Of a DNA stretch of 64,000 nucleotides, positions 17,231 through 25,997 are shown piece by piece. The notes under the pieces are model-generated. The model had not been told where the DNA came from, searched no databases, and saw only the letters and a list, made by a program, of their open reading frames with translations. The number at the start of each line of letters is the position of its first letter. Positions within the stretch are counted from its first letter, which is position 1. Position numbers and translations under genes: made by a program. The DNA comes from Enterococcus alishanensis (GTDB lineage: Bacteria > Bacillota > Bacilli > Lactobacillales > Enterococcaceae). The stretch is taken from positions 1 to 64,000 of the forward strand of contig NZ_JAHUZB010000010.1 of the NCBI RefSeq assembly GCF_019218635.1, given 5' to 3'.

Positions 17231-18653
17231 CTTTTCCACCCTTTCTAAATCTGAAAATTGATAAAATCAATGCGACAAAACACAAAACAAAGGAAGCAGT
17301 GAAAGTGACGCGCATCCCAAAAATAAAAATGTCGGGACGATTGGTCAGATAAGTCGTTACTTTTTGACCATAAGCTGCGCTCATGCCGCTATACAAAATC
17401 GTGGTAGATAAAGAAACCCCGATCACCATCCCCAAATTACGGGCAAAAGAATTCAAACTACCAGCTACGCCTAGATTTTCTTTGGTGACACTACTCATCA
17501 CCATTGTATTATTAGGTGACTGGAATAATGAGTTACCTAGACCCATCAACGCAGTGGTAATGGTGAAATACCACAACGCCGTTTTAACATCCATAAAGTT
17601 ATACATTAATTGCGCTGCCGACAGTAAAACCAAACCCGTTAGGATTAACATTTTAGGACCGATTTTATCAGTCAAATAGCCACTCAAAGGAGAACCAATA
17701 ATCATCAATCCAGGAAAGACCATCATTAATAATCCAGCAAAACTCGCACTTAAACCGCGGGCATCTTGTAAATAAAACGGCAACACGACGTTGATAAAGA
17801 AGTTTGATGAAAAAATCAAGACAGCTGTAATCAAACTAATGGTGAACATTTTATTTTTAAAAATACTGAAAACAATTAATGGATTGGCTTTTTTCTTTTC
17901 GATTTGGATGAATGCCACAAAAGCAATCACCGCAACAACCACTAAACTCACTGGTAAAGCGTGTAAATAACCGACTTCTTGTCCGATAAACACTCCGCCA
18001 AAAAAGGTCATGATGGTTACAGAAAAAGTCATAAAGCCCAGCCAATCAATTTTTTTGCGGGACATCGTTAAATCTTTCGGTAAGAAATAGTTACCAACTA
18101 AAATAGTAATCAAACCCACTGGAACATTGATCCAAAAAATGTATGACCACGGTAACTGAGATAAAATCAAACCACCAAGTCCCGGACCGGCAATCGAACC
18201 TAACGAAACAAATGCTCCAATGGAACCTAATGCGCGACCTCGTTCATTCATTGGAAAAATTTCAGTAATAATACCTGAATTGGTCGCCATCGTCATGCTA
18301 GCGCCGACTGCTTGAACAATCCGTCCAAACAATAAAAAGGCCAACGAATGATTGAATCCACATAATAATGAACCAATCGTAAAAATAATCGTGCCTACTC
18401 GATAGACTTTAATTTTACCGAAGCTATCGCCGACTTTCCCAAATAATAATAGACAAGAACAGACCACCATCAAATAAATTGAGACAACCCATTCCGCTTG
18501 ATTCATTGGTACCTTTAAATCTTTCGACATGGTAGGTAAAGCAATGTTAACGATACTTCCATCCAATGTCGACATAAAAGTAAATAACGCCACTGATACC
18601 AAAATCCACCAACGATTTTTTTGGACTTTGGTATCTTCTTGATAAGTGCCCAT
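17220..18653 (-). CDS. MFS drug exporter, DHA2 (14-helix) family
   Basis: This 477-aa protein has 14 predicted membrane helices and the EmrB/QacA signatures: motif A-like FGKVGDSFGKIKVYR between helices 2 and 3, LDGSIVNIALPTM in helix 1 (motif D1), and motif C-like GSIAGPGLGGLIL in helix 5. The family exports drugs or organic compounds with protons. The ATG at 18653 has AAAGGAAG before it; an upstream ATG at 18686 extends it by 11 residues without a good site. It is co-transcribed with the YbaK deacylase. The substrate is not predictable. Confidence 0.88.
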   Translation of the reverse strand: MGTYQEDTKVQKNRWWILVSVALFTFMSTLDGSIVNIALPTMSKDLKVPMNQAEWVVSIYLMVVCSCLLLFGKVGDSFGKIKVYRVGTIIFTIGSLLCGFNHSLAFLLFGRIVQAVGASMTMATNSGIITEIFPMNERGRALGSIGAFVSLGSIAGPGLGGLILSQLPWSYIFWINVPVGLITILVGNYFLPKDLTMSRKKIDWLGFMTFSVTIMTFFGGVFIGQEVGYLHALPVSLVVVAVIAFVAFIQIEKKKANPLIVFSIFKNKMFTISLITAVLIFSSNFFINVVLPFYLQDARGLSASFAGLLMMVFPGLMIIGSPLSGYLTDKIGPKMLILTGLVLLSAAQLMYNFMDVKTALWYFTITTALMGLGNSLFQSPNNTMVMSSVTKENLGVAGSLNSFARNLGMVIGVSLSTTILYSGMSAAYGQKVTTYLTNRPDIFIFGMRVTFTASFVLCFVALILSIFRFRKGGKDGQ

Positions 18654-18737
18654 GAAAAACTTCCTTTCAAATTCATTCCCTTTCATATTATCGCTAAATT
18701 TCTAATTATTGCTAGTAATAAATTGTGAAAAACAAAA

Positions 18738-18769
18738 AAAAGCAGGAGAAAACGGATTCTCCTGCTTTT
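18738..18769 (-). terminator. Terminator of the tre operon
   Basis: Stem AAAGCAGGAGAA / TTCTCCTGCTTT with a T-run on the minus strand lies immediately after the treA stop codon. Confidence 0.9.
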
Positions 18770-18771
18770 TG

Positions 18772-20394
18772 TTAACGATAAATCGCCAATGATTGATATG
18801 ATTTTAAAACTAATTCTTTTGTCAGTTCTGCCGCTGGATAATTATTAATCAGGACTTCACCCTTCATAAATCTTTCTGGGAGTTCAATCACGACTGCTTC
18901 AGCAAAAAAGTTATTTAACACCAGTAATTCTTGGTCTTGATAGCTACGAAGATACCCATAAATCGCTGGATGCTCTGCTAAGAAGGCTTGATAGGTTCCT
19001 TCCGAAATAACTGGATATTCTTTTCGTAATTGAATCAGTTGCTGATAATAACTAAAGATTGATCCTTCTGTCAGCTCTTTTTCTACGTTGATGCTGTCTG
19101 CCGTTTTACCTAGCGGTAGCCACGGTGTTGTCTCTGAGAAACCACTGTAAGTGGTTTGATCCCACTGCATTGGCGTCCGAGAGTTATCACGGGATTTAGC
19201 TTTGACGATTTCAAACGCTGCTTTTTCCGTTTTACCAGCAGCGATTAATTCTTGATAAGCATTTAAGCTCTCTACGTCGACATATTCTGCCATAGAATCA
19301 AAATCAGGATCTAGCATGCCGATTTCTTCTCCCATATAAATATATGGCGTACCACGATTTAAATGGATGGCACTGGCTAACATTTTGGCGCCTGCAACCC
19401 GATATTCTGCCACTTCGATAAAACGATTCAACGCTCGTGGTTGATCATGATTATTCCAGAAAAGTGCATTCCAACCATTTCCAACACTCATTTGTGTGCC
19501 CCAGCTATGGAATAGTTCCTTTAATTTTTCAAAGTCAAAGGGCATTTGCGTCCATTTCTTACCGTCTTGATAATCAACTTTCAAGTGATGGAAATTAAAG
19601 GTCATATTTAATTCTTCCCGTTGGGGTTCTGTGTACAAAATACAATTTTCAATTGTCGTTGAACTCATCTCTCCAACAGTGATCACTTCAGGATCATGAC
19701 CAAAAGTAGCTTGGTTCATCATATGAATAAATTCGTGATTAATCGGGCGATCGGTATAGGCTGGCTTGCCATCATTTTCAGGACAATCCTGTAAGACTTG
19801 ATCTTTACCAATCACATTAATCACATCAAAACGGAATCCTTTGACGCCTTTATCCAACCAAAAACGTAAAACGTTGAATAGTTCATCCCGTACTGCTGGA
19901 TTATGCCAATCTAAATCAGCTTGCGTTTCATCGTATAGATGTAAATAATATTGATCGGTATCACCAAATGGTGCCCAAGCATTGCCACCAAATTTTGATA
20001 CCCAATCCGTTGGCTGATCTCTTAAAATAAAATAATCCTGATATTTTTTTTCACCCGCCAAGGCTTTTTGAAACCACTCATGATCTGTCGAGACATGATT
20101 GAAAACCATGTCCAGCATAATTTCAATATTCAAGTCTTTTGCGGCTGCCATCAAGCTTTCAAAATCTTCCATAGTACCAAACAACGGATTAATCGCCGTA
20201 TAATCTGCAACATCATAGCCATTATCATTTTGAGGGCTAGGATAGATTGGGCTCAACCATAACATATCCACCCCTAATTTTTTTAGGTAAGGTAATTTTT
20301 TTTGAATCCCTAACAAATCCCCGACACCATCTTGATTGGTATCTAAAAAGGATTTGGGATAAATTTGATAAATGACTTTGTCTTTAAAACTCAT
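18772..20394 (-). CDS. treA: Trehalose-6-phosphate hydrolase (GH13)
   Basis: This 540-aa cytoplasmic glycoside hydrolase 13 enzyme splits trehalose 6-phosphate into glucose and glucose 6-phosphate. The four GH13 regions are DMVFNHVS, GFRFDVINVIGK (nucleophile Asp), VGEMSS (acid/base Glu) and FWNNHDQPR (transition-state Asp). The N-terminus VIYQIYPKSFLDTNQDG and the 540-residue length match TreA/TreC. Assignment over a general oligo-1,6-glucosidase rests on the gene directly following treP by 15 bp and on the divergent treR. Confidence 0.94.
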   Translation of the reverse strand: MSFKDKVIYQIYPKSFLDTNQDGVGDLLGIQKKLPYLKKLGVDMLWLSPIYPSPQNDNGYDVADYTAINPLFGTMEDFESLMAAAKDLNIEIMLDMVFNHVSTDHEWFQKALAGEKKYQDYFILRDQPTDWVSKFGGNAWAPFGDTDQYYLHLYDETQADLDWHNPAVRDELFNVLRFWLDKGVKGFRFDVINVIGKDQVLQDCPENDGKPAYTDRPINHEFIHMMNQATFGHDPEVITVGEMSSTTIENCILYTEPQREELNMTFNFHHLKVDYQDGKKWTQMPFDFEKLKELFHSWGTQMSVGNGWNALFWNNHDQPRALNRFIEVAEYRVAGAKMLASAIHLNRGTPYIYMGEEIGMLDPDFDSMAEYVDVESLNAYQELIAAGKTEKAAFEIVKAKSRDNSRTPMQWDQTTYSGFSETTPWLPLGKTADSINVEKELTEGSIFSYYQQLIQLRKEYPVISEGTYQAFLAEHPAIYGYLRSYQDQELLVLNNFFAEAVVIELPERFMKGEVLINNYPAAELTKELVLKSYQSLAIYR

Positions 20395-20409
20395 ATTTTC
20401 CTCCAGTTT

Positions 20410-22356
20410 TTATAAGGCAGTTGCCGTTAAGATTTTTTCATCGGTTGTAACTGGTCCATCTGCTACTAAAGAATCTACTTGGAAATCCGTTCCGTTAGTA
20501 ACGATGACTGGTGTTTGAATTTCATAACCAGCGGCTTTGATAGCTGCAACATCAAACTCCATTAATAACTGACCTTTTTTAACAGTGTCTCCTTGACTCA
20601 CATGACTAGTAAAATATTTTCCATCTAATTGAACGGTATCGATCCCGATGTGAATCAATACTTCGGTGCCTTCTGTGCTAATCAAACCAATCGCATGTTT
20701 AGTCGGGAACAATAAACTAATGTTGCCATCAAATGGCGCATATAATTTCCCTTCACTTGGATCAATAACCACACCTTGTCCCATCAATCCTTCAGCGAAG
20801 ACGGGATCTTTGGCGCTACTTAATGGTGCTAAATTACCAGCCAATGGTGAAAATAAATCAACGATAGCGCCCATTTTTTTAGGTGCTTCATTATCTAAAG
20901 TTGGTACATTAGCTGCTTCAATCCGGTCAATTTTATTAAAGATACCCATTCGACGAAAAGCAATCGTTAAAATAAATGGAACGACAATGGCAATCACCAT
21001 GCCTATTGCAAAAATTAAATAGTTTTGCGGTAGAATTGCTAGAATTCCAGGAAGTCCGCCGACACCGATAGACAAAGCCCGAACTTTAAATAAAGTAATA
21101 AACAAACCAGCAATCCCACTACCAATCATGGCAGCTAAAAATGGGTAAGCATATTTTAAATTGATCCCAAACATCGCCGGCTCAGTGACTCCTAGCCAAG
21201 CAGAAATGACTGAAGGAATCGATACTTGTTCTTCTTTTTTGTTGCCGCGGTGTTCAAATACAACAGCTAAAACAGCGGCCCCTTGGGCAATATTGGATAA
21301 ACAAATCATCGGCCATAAATTCGTTGAACCAAAATCAGCAATCAGCTGCGTATCAATCGCTAACGTCGTATGATGCAATCCAGTAATAACCATCGGTGAA
21401 TACAGCGCCCCGAACAATCCACCAAACAACCAACTAAAGTTAGAAGTTAACCCTGCATTCACTACATTAGAAATAGCAGTTCCGATTTGCCAACCAATTG
21501 GTCCTAAAACTAAATGAGCAGCCATGATAGTAGGAATCAATGATAATAATGGAACAAAAATCATTGATACAGCTTCAGGAATATGTTTTCTGAAGAAACG
21601 CTCTAGATAAACTAGTAGGAACCCAGCTAACATTGCTGGAATGACTTGCGCTTGATACCCAATTTTATCAACTGTAAAGAAACCAAAGTTCCAAGTCCAA
21701 TCGCGGGCAATTTCTGCAGCAGTCGTACCATTTACCGCATAGGCATTTAATAACTGTGGTGAAACCAACGTAATCCCTAAGACAATTCCAAGAATTTCGG
21801 TAGCACCCATTTTGCGGGCAATACTCCAAGTAATCCCCACTGGTAAGAAATGGAAAATCGCTTCTCCTGGCAACCATAAGAAACTATTAATACCACTCCA
21901 AAATTGTGAAACTTCAACAATTGTCTGACCATTCAGCCAGCCCATCGGTACCGCTTCTAAAATATTACGAAAACCTAAAATCAAACCACCGACAACAATG
22001 GCAGGTAATAATGGCGTGAAAATTTCTGCTAATACGGCAATTCCCCGTTGGACTAAATTTTGATTTTGTTTAGCTGCAGATTTAGCAGCTTCTTTGGAGA
22101 TGCCTTCGATTCCTGATACACCCTTAAATTCATTGTAAAAAACCGAAACATCATTTCCGATAATGACTTGAAATTGACCAGCGTTGGTAAAAGTCCCCTT
22201 CACACTAGGAATTTCTTCAATCTGTTCTTCGTTTGCTTTTTTAGGATCATTTAAAACAAACCGCATCCGAGTAGCACAATGTGTGACTGCTGAAACATTT
22301 TCTTTTCCACCAATTGCTGCCAGCAAGTCTTTTGTATCCTTTTCATATTTCCCCAT
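20410..22356 (-). CDS. treP: PTS trehalose-specific EIIBCA
   Basis: This 648-aa fused transporter takes up trehalose and phosphorylates it. EIIB is at residues ~1-85 with the active Cys in SAVTHCATRMRF. EIIC spans ~105-480 with about ten membrane segments. EIIA is at ~500-640 with the phosphorylated His in EVLIHIGIDTVQLDG. A full EIIA domain is attached, whereas E. coli TreB lacks it. A TreR-type operator and a strong promoter lie upstream, and treA follows. Confidence 0.94.
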   Translation of the reverse strand: MGKYEKDTKDLLAAIGGKENVSAVTHCATRMRFVLNDPKKANEEQIEEIPSVKGTFTNAGQFQVIIGNDVSVFYNEFKGVSGIEGISKEAAKSAAKQNQNLVQRGIAVLAEIFTPLLPAIVVGGLILGFRNILEAVPMGWLNGQTIVEVSQFWSGINSFLWLPGEAIFHFLPVGITWSIARKMGATEILGIVLGITLVSPQLLNAYAVNGTTAAEIARDWTWNFGFFTVDKIGYQAQVIPAMLAGFLLVYLERFFRKHIPEAVSMIFVPLLSLIPTIMAAHLVLGPIGWQIGTAISNVVNAGLTSNFSWLFGGLFGALYSPMVITGLHHTTLAIDTQLIADFGSTNLWPMICLSNIAQGAAVLAVVFEHRGNKKEEQVSIPSVISAWLGVTEPAMFGINLKYAYPFLAAMIGSGIAGLFITLFKVRALSIGVGGLPGILAILPQNYLIFAIGMVIAIVVPFILTIAFRRMGIFNKIDRIEAANVPTLDNEAPKKMGAIVDLFSPLAGNLAPLSSAKDPVFAEGLMGQGVVIDPSEGKLYAPFDGNISLLFPTKHAIGLISTEGTEVLIHIGIDTVQLDGKYFTSHVSQGDTVKKGQLLMEFDVAAIKAAGYEIQTPVIVTNGTDFQVDSLVADGPVTTDEKILTATAL

Positions 22357-22378
22357 CTTTTTTCCTCCGAATTTAGTT

Positions 22379-22396
22379 AACTTGTATGGACAAGTT
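22379..22396. promoter_or_regulatory. TreR operator 1 (downstream of the treP promoter)
   Basis: AACTTGT-ATGG-ACAAGTT is a perfect 7+4+7 dyad located between the treP transcription start and its ribosome binding site. Binding here would block elongation. A second related site lies in front of treR. Confidence 0.75.
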
Positions 22397-22410
22397 TTTA
22401 TTATGGATTA

Positions 22411-22439
22411 AATATAAACGCTGTCTCTTGATTTGTAAA
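22411..22439 (-). promoter_or_regulatory. treP promoter
   Basis: On the minus strand, TTTACA (22434-22439), 17 bp, TATATT (22411-22416). The start is predicted near 22404, just before operator 1. A cre-like dyad covers the -35 box. Confidence 0.7.
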
Positions 22440-22448
22440 ACGCTTACA
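22434..22448. promoter_or_regulatory. cre-like site (CcpA) at treP -35
   Basis: TGTAA-AACGC-TTACA is a dyad resembling a catabolite-responsive element, but its centre is one base longer than the consensus. It overlaps the -35 box, a position where CcpA would repress. Confidence 0.5.
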
Positions 22449-22532
22449 GCTCCGACTTCTTTTCAATTATTAGTAAATTCTCATTTAATTGAAAATCTTT
22501 TTAAACATTACGCAATTTGTCGGTATTAAGTT

Positions 22533-22548
22533 TACCAACAGGTTGGTA
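22533..22548. repeat. Palindrome of unknown role between treP and treR
   Basis: TACCAAC-AG-GTTGGTA is a 7+2+7 perfect dyad about 120 bp upstream of the treR start. It matches neither the TreR operator nor cre. The rest of this 314-bp intergenic region holds only the divergent promoters and operators described separately. Confidence 0.5.
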
Positions 22549-22608
22549 GTATCCCCTACAAGTTCCCGCTAAAATAAAAATTTTCTCATTTATATTTTTA
22601 ATTCTATT

Positions 22609-22637
22609 TTGCCATATAAAAATTTTACTTGTATAAT
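22609..22637 (+). promoter_or_regulatory. treR promoter
   Basis: TTGCCA (22609-22614), 17 bp, TATAAT (22632-22637). The -10 box is embedded in an ACTTGTATA half-site, so TreR probably represses its own gene. Confidence 0.7.
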
Positions 22638-22640
22638 AAC

Positions 22641-22658
22641 ATACATATACGGACAAGT
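22641..22658. promoter_or_regulatory. TreR operator 2 (treR leader)
   Basis: The sequence ends in GGACAAGTT, identical to the right arm of operator 1; the left arm (ATATAC side) is degenerate. It lies between the treR start site and ribosome binding site. Confidence 0.5.
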
Positions 22659-22670
22659 TAGGAGGATTGG

Positions 22671-23393
22671 ATGAAAAGTTATGAAGTAATTTATCAGGCG
22701 ATTGAACGAGGTATTTTAAAAGGAAATTATGAGGCGGGAACATTTTTACCTAGTGAAAATAAATTGCGAGAAACCTATCATGTTTCCCGTGATACGATTC
22801 GTAAAGCCTTGTCACTTTTAATGGCTAATGGCTATATTCAAAAAATCCAAGGTAAAGGGTCTCTAGTCTTAAAGAGGGAACAATTACGTTTTCCAGTATC
22901 TGGTTTAACGAGCTACAAAGAATTGCAAAACTCTTACGGCTACGATAGCAACACTGAAGTCGTCAGTCTAAAAAAAATCACGATCGATGAAAAAAACAGT
23001 CGCATAACTGGTTTTGAGGAAAGTGCGGTTTGTTGGGAATTGATTCGGACGCGGGCGATTGACCAGAAAAAAGTAATCCTTGATAAGGATTTATTGCTAA
23101 CTACGCTCGTACCGGAATTAGACACTGAAATTGCTAAGGATTCAATTTATCGCTTTTTTGAAAATCAATTAGGCTTAAATATCGCTTTTGCTGAAAAAGA
23201 AATTACCATCGACGCGTTAACCGACGAAGACCGCGAACTATTGGATCTGAATCAGCATGACATCAATATTGTTTCGGTAAAGAGTCGTGTCTTTACCAAT
23301 GATGCCAAGCATTTTCAATATACCGAAAGCCGCCATCAAGTGGATAAATTCCGCTTCTTTGATTTTGCCAGACGCCATCCTTCAACTATGTAA
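22671..23393 (+). CDS. treR: Trehalose operon repressor, GntR/HutC family
   Basis: This 240-aa regulator has an N-terminal winged helix-turn-helix (LPSENKLRETYHVSRDTIRK, then ANGYIQKIQGKGS) and a C-terminal UTRA effector domain (residues ~85-235) that in TreR binds trehalose 6-phosphate. It is divergent from treP, with operator half-sites AACTTGT/ACAAGTT in the shared region. Effector and target are inferred from gene order and family. It ends at a bidirectional terminator. Confidence 0.93.
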   Translation: MKSYEVIYQAIERGILKGNYEAGTFLPSENKLRETYHVSRDTIRKALSLLMANGYIQKIQGKGSLVLKREQLRFPVSGLTSYKELQNSYGYDSNTEVVSLKKITIDEKNSRITGFEESAVCWELIRTRAIDQKKVILDKDLLLTTLVPELDTEIAKDSIYRFFENQLGLNIAFAEKEITIDALTDEDRELLDLNQHDINIVSVKSRVFTNDAKHFQYTESRHQVDKFRFFDFARRHPSTM

Positions 23394-23395
23394 AA

Positions 23396-23429
23396 AATCT
23401 TATTGAGTATTTCTCTACTCAATAAGATT
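23396..23429. terminator. Bidirectional terminator after treR and the ABC importer
   Basis: A perfect 14-bp stem AATCTTATTGAGTA / TACTCAATAAGATT with a six-base loop lies between two convergent genes. A T-run follows on the plus strand and an A-run precedes it. Confidence 0.9.
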
Positions 23430-23435
23430 TTCTGT

Positions 23436-24170
23436 TTATTTTAAAGATCGTTTTATAAAACTTTGCCCTCGTTCAGTTGCGGGACAATCAAAGAATCGTT
23501 CTGGCGAACTATCTTCCACAATTTCACCGTCTACCATAAATAAGATCCGATTGGCGACTTCTCTAGCAAAACCCATTTCATGGGTGACGATAATCATGGT
23601 CTTGCCTTCTTCAGCCAAATCTTGCATCACATCTAAGACATCTCCGACCAATTCAGGATCTAAGGCAGAGGTTGGTTCGTCAAATAGCATAATTTTAGGA
23701 TCCATAGCTAAACTACGGGCGATTGCTACCCGTTGCTTTTGTCCACCTGACAATTCATCAGGAAAATCATCCGCCTTATCTGCTAAACCGACTTTTTCCA
23801 GCATGGCTAAAGCTTGTTTTTTGGCGAGGGGTTTGTACATTTTTTTAACAATTTCCAGTGGCATCAGCACATTTTCTAGGACAGTTTTTAAAGGAAATAA
23901 ATGAAAAGATTGAAAAACCATCCCAATTTCTTCTCGCATCTTTCTGACATCATATTCTGTAGCGATAGTATTTTCCCGATTATAAAAGATTTCACCTTCG
24001 CTAGGAGCTTCTAACTGATTGATACATCTTAAAAATGTACTTTTCCCAGCCCCTGATGGCCCTAAAATGCAAGTCACTGTCTGAGATTCAATCGCGACAG
24101 AAATATCTTTTAGAACAGCTTTATCTGGTCCGAAATCTTTATTTAAATGTTTAATTTCAAGAATTGACAT
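23436..24170 (-). CDS. Polar amino acid ABC transporter ATPase (GlnQ type)
   Basis: This 244-aa protein has Walker A GPSGAGKST (residues ~34-42), a Q-loop MVFQSFHLFP, signature LSGGQKQRVAIARSLA, Walker B IMLFDEPTSALDPELV and the switch His in VTHEMGFA. The DPELVGDVL and FHLFP sequences are typical of glutamine/arginine/cystine importers. It is last in the operon after the permease (14-bp overlap) and binding lipoprotein. The amino acid transported is not clear; the glnQ family covers glutamine, arginine and cystine. Confidence 0.9.
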   Translation of the reverse strand: MSILEIKHLNKDFGPDKAVLKDISVAIESQTVTCILGPSGAGKSTFLRCINQLEAPSEGEIFYNRENTIATEYDVRKMREEIGMVFQSFHLFPLKTVLENVLMPLEIVKKMYKPLAKKQALAMLEKVGLADKADDFPDELSGGQKQRVAIARSLAMDPKIMLFDEPTSALDPELVGDVLDVMQDLAEEGKTMIIVTHEMGFAREVANRILFMVDGEIVEDSSPERFFDCPATERGQSFIKRSLK

Positions 24171-24876
24171 GACGCTTTTCCTCCTTTGCCAGTAACTGAA
24201 TTTTTTTCAAACGGATACTTTTCTTACGAGCGGGTAAGTTTAGACGTTTTTCTAATTGCTTTTGCCCTAAAATCAACAGACTAATTAAAGCTAAATAAAA
24301 GACTGCTAGCACGCTATAAGTATTCACATAATCAAAACTCAAAGATGCATAGTTCATCGCTTGCTGAGTCATTTCACCCACTGCTATAACGGTTAATAGC
24401 GAGGTATCTTTGACTGAAGTAATAAATTGATTGCCTAGTGCAGGTAAAGCAGAGCGAAATGCCGGCGGAATAATAAAATGAAACAAAATCTGACCATCTG
24501 TCATTCCAAGAGAACGTCCTGCCTCCCATTGTCCCGGATCGACACCAGCCAATGATCCTCGGACAATTTCCGAAATAAAAGCACCAGAATTTAAAGCAAT
24601 CACAATAATTCCTGCAGACGTATTATTTAAATCGATATTCAATAAGTTGGGAATAACAAAATAAACATACAAAGCTTGCACAATCAGCGGTGTGCCACGA
24701 ATTATCCAGATATAGACACTCGCTACGCCGCGTAATATTTTATTTTTAGCATTTAATGCGATACCGGTAAGGCTACCGATTAAAAAGCCAATTCCAATAC
24801 CAATAATTGCAACTAACAGTGTTAAACGTAAGCCATTCAATAAAAGGGGTACTAAAGTTGTTAAGGTCAAATCCAT
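24157..24876 (-). CDS. Polar amino acid ABC transporter permease
   Basis: This 239-aa membrane protein of the HisM family has five membrane helices, the N-terminal motif GLRLTLLVAIIGIGIGF, the permease-box region WIIRGTPLIVQALYVYFV and the EAA-like loop EAGRSLGMTDGQILFHFIIPPAFR that docks on the ATPase. A basic C-terminal tail extends beyond the last helix. It lies 11 bp after the binding protein gene and overlaps the ATPase gene. It probably acts as a homodimer since no second permease is present. Confidence 0.9.
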   Translation of the reverse strand: MDLTLTTLVPLLLNGLRLTLLVAIIGIGIGFLIGSLTGIALNAKNKILRGVASVYIWIIRGTPLIVQALYVYFVIPNLLNIDLNNTSAGIIVIALNSGAFISEIVRGSLAGVDPGQWEAGRSLGMTDGQILFHFIIPPAFRSALPALGNQFITSVKDTSLLTVIAVGEMTQQAMNYASLSFDYVNTYSVLAVFYLALISLLILGQKQLEKRLNLPARKKSIRLKKIQLLAKEEKRHVNS

Positions 24877-24887
24877 CTAATCATCCT

Positions 24888-25715
24888 CTATTCTAACCAT
24901 TTTTCTTGCAGTTTAGCTAAGGTACCATTTTCTGCTAATACTTCTAATGCTACTTCAAAATTTTCTTTATAAGGACTATCTTGCGCTAAGGCCACGGCAT
25001 AAGGCGCTTCTTCTTTATTAAATTCATCACCCACACCAGCTAATGTTGTATCAGGATTGGTTTTTACGTAATAAGTTACATTTGGTGCATCTTGAATCAC
25101 CGCATCGACTTTATTTTGATTTAATGCTTCGTAAGCTCCGGATATTTTGTCATAAGTTAAAAGTTCAGTATCAGATAGATTTTTTTGTGCATAAGTATGA
25201 GAAGCAGTCCCTTTTTCAACTGCCACAGTCTTTCCTGACAAATCATCGACCCCAGTAATTCCTGTATCAGCTTGATTATTTATCATGACCTTTTGACCAG
25301 AATTTAAATAAGGTTCTGTAAAATCCATCACTTTTTGTCGTTCCGAAGTCGCACATAAGGCAGCTGCCGCTACATCAATTTTCCCTTGGGTCAAAGAAGT
25401 AACTAAAGGTGCATAATCTTGGACTTGATATTCTCCACTCTTCACTTCATAACCTAGTAAAGTTTGCAGTTCATTTAACAAGTCAATATCATAGCCAGTC
25501 AAAGTTGTCCCATCTGCTTCATAATAAGAAAAAGGTGCAAAGACGCCTGAAGTCCCAATCGTAATCTTTTCTCCTTCCATCGATGCTTCAACATTTTCTT
25601 TGGTAATTTTTTCACCACTATTTTCACTATCTGCATTTCCCGCACTGCAACCAGTAACAAATAATGCCGCGCTAAATAAAATAAAACCACTCATCATCTT
25701 TTGAATTCTTTTCAT
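24888..25715 (-). CDS. Amino acid ABC transporter substrate-binding lipoprotein
   Basis: This 275-aa lipoprotein has a signal peptide with lipobox VTGC (Cys ~23) followed by a Ser/Asn-rich linker. The mature part is a family 3 extracellular solute-binding protein: GVFAPFSYYEADG, TGYDIDLLNELQTLLG, LTQGKIDVAAAALCATSERQKVMDFTEPY, then KTVAVEKGTASHTYAQ. The DIDLL and SERQKVMDFTEPY motifs bind the alpha-amino and carboxyl groups of amino acids. It is the first gene of the importer operon; a small dyad overlaps its upstream region. Confidence 0.9.
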   Translation of the reverse strand: MKRIQKMMSGFILFSAALFVTGCSAGNADSENSGEKITKENVEASMEGEKITIGTSGVFAPFSYYEADGTTLTGYDIDLLNELQTLLGYEVKSGEYQVQDYAPLVTSLTQGKIDVAAAALCATSERQKVMDFTEPYLNSGQKVMINNQADTGITGVDDLSGKTVAVEKGTASHTYAQKNLSDTELLTYDKISGAYEALNQNKVDAVIQDAPNVTYYVKTNPDTTLAGVGDEFNKEEAPYAVALAQDSPYKENFEVALEVLAENGTLAKLQEKWLE

Positions 25716-25773
25716 CGAAGGTCCCCTTTTCCTCTTTAAAAGTATTTTTTAAATTTATGTTAGATATTATAAC

Positions 25774-25786
25774 ACGAAATATTCGT
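25774..25786. promoter_or_regulatory. Possible operator upstream of the amino acid importer
   Basis: ACGAA-ATA-TTCGT is a perfect 5+3+5 dyad immediately upstream of a TATAAT on the minus strand (25765-25770). The remaining ~200 bp up to the aminotransferase promoter is very AT-rich with no other structure that I could see. Confidence 0.4.
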
Positions 25787-25923
25787 TTTTCTAGTAATTT
25801 TTTCATCATTTTGCCATTTTTTATTTAGTCTTCTACTTAATATCATTTTTTATTTTTTTGAAATAAGCATCATTAAGCGGTATATAAGCATAAATAGAAA
25901 GTATACAATAAAAAATAATTCCC

Positions 25924-25952
25924 TTGACTGTCATTTTAAAAGATGTTACTTT
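25924..25952 (+). promoter_or_regulatory. Promoter of the class III aminotransferase gene
   Basis: TTGACT (25924-25929), 17 bp, TACTTT (25947-25952). An inverted repeat ATGTTA-N7-TAACAT (25943-25961) straddles the -10 box and could be an operator for the neighbouring Lrp-type regulator. Confidence 0.55.
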
Positions 25953-25997
25953 TTTTAACATACAAAATATTTTTCTCATGAAAGGTTGGATGATGAT

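Noticed and set aside
22501-22743. An 80-codon open frame on the minus strand in the tre region
   Set aside because: It runs through the treR start, promoter and operators, has no ribosome binding site, and the encoded protein is compositionally like translated AT-rich DNA.
25716-25985. Riboswitch or T-box in the AT-rich gap before the aminotransferase
   Set aside because: No conserved T-box, SAM or lysine riboswitch core was recognised; only promoters and short dyads are present.
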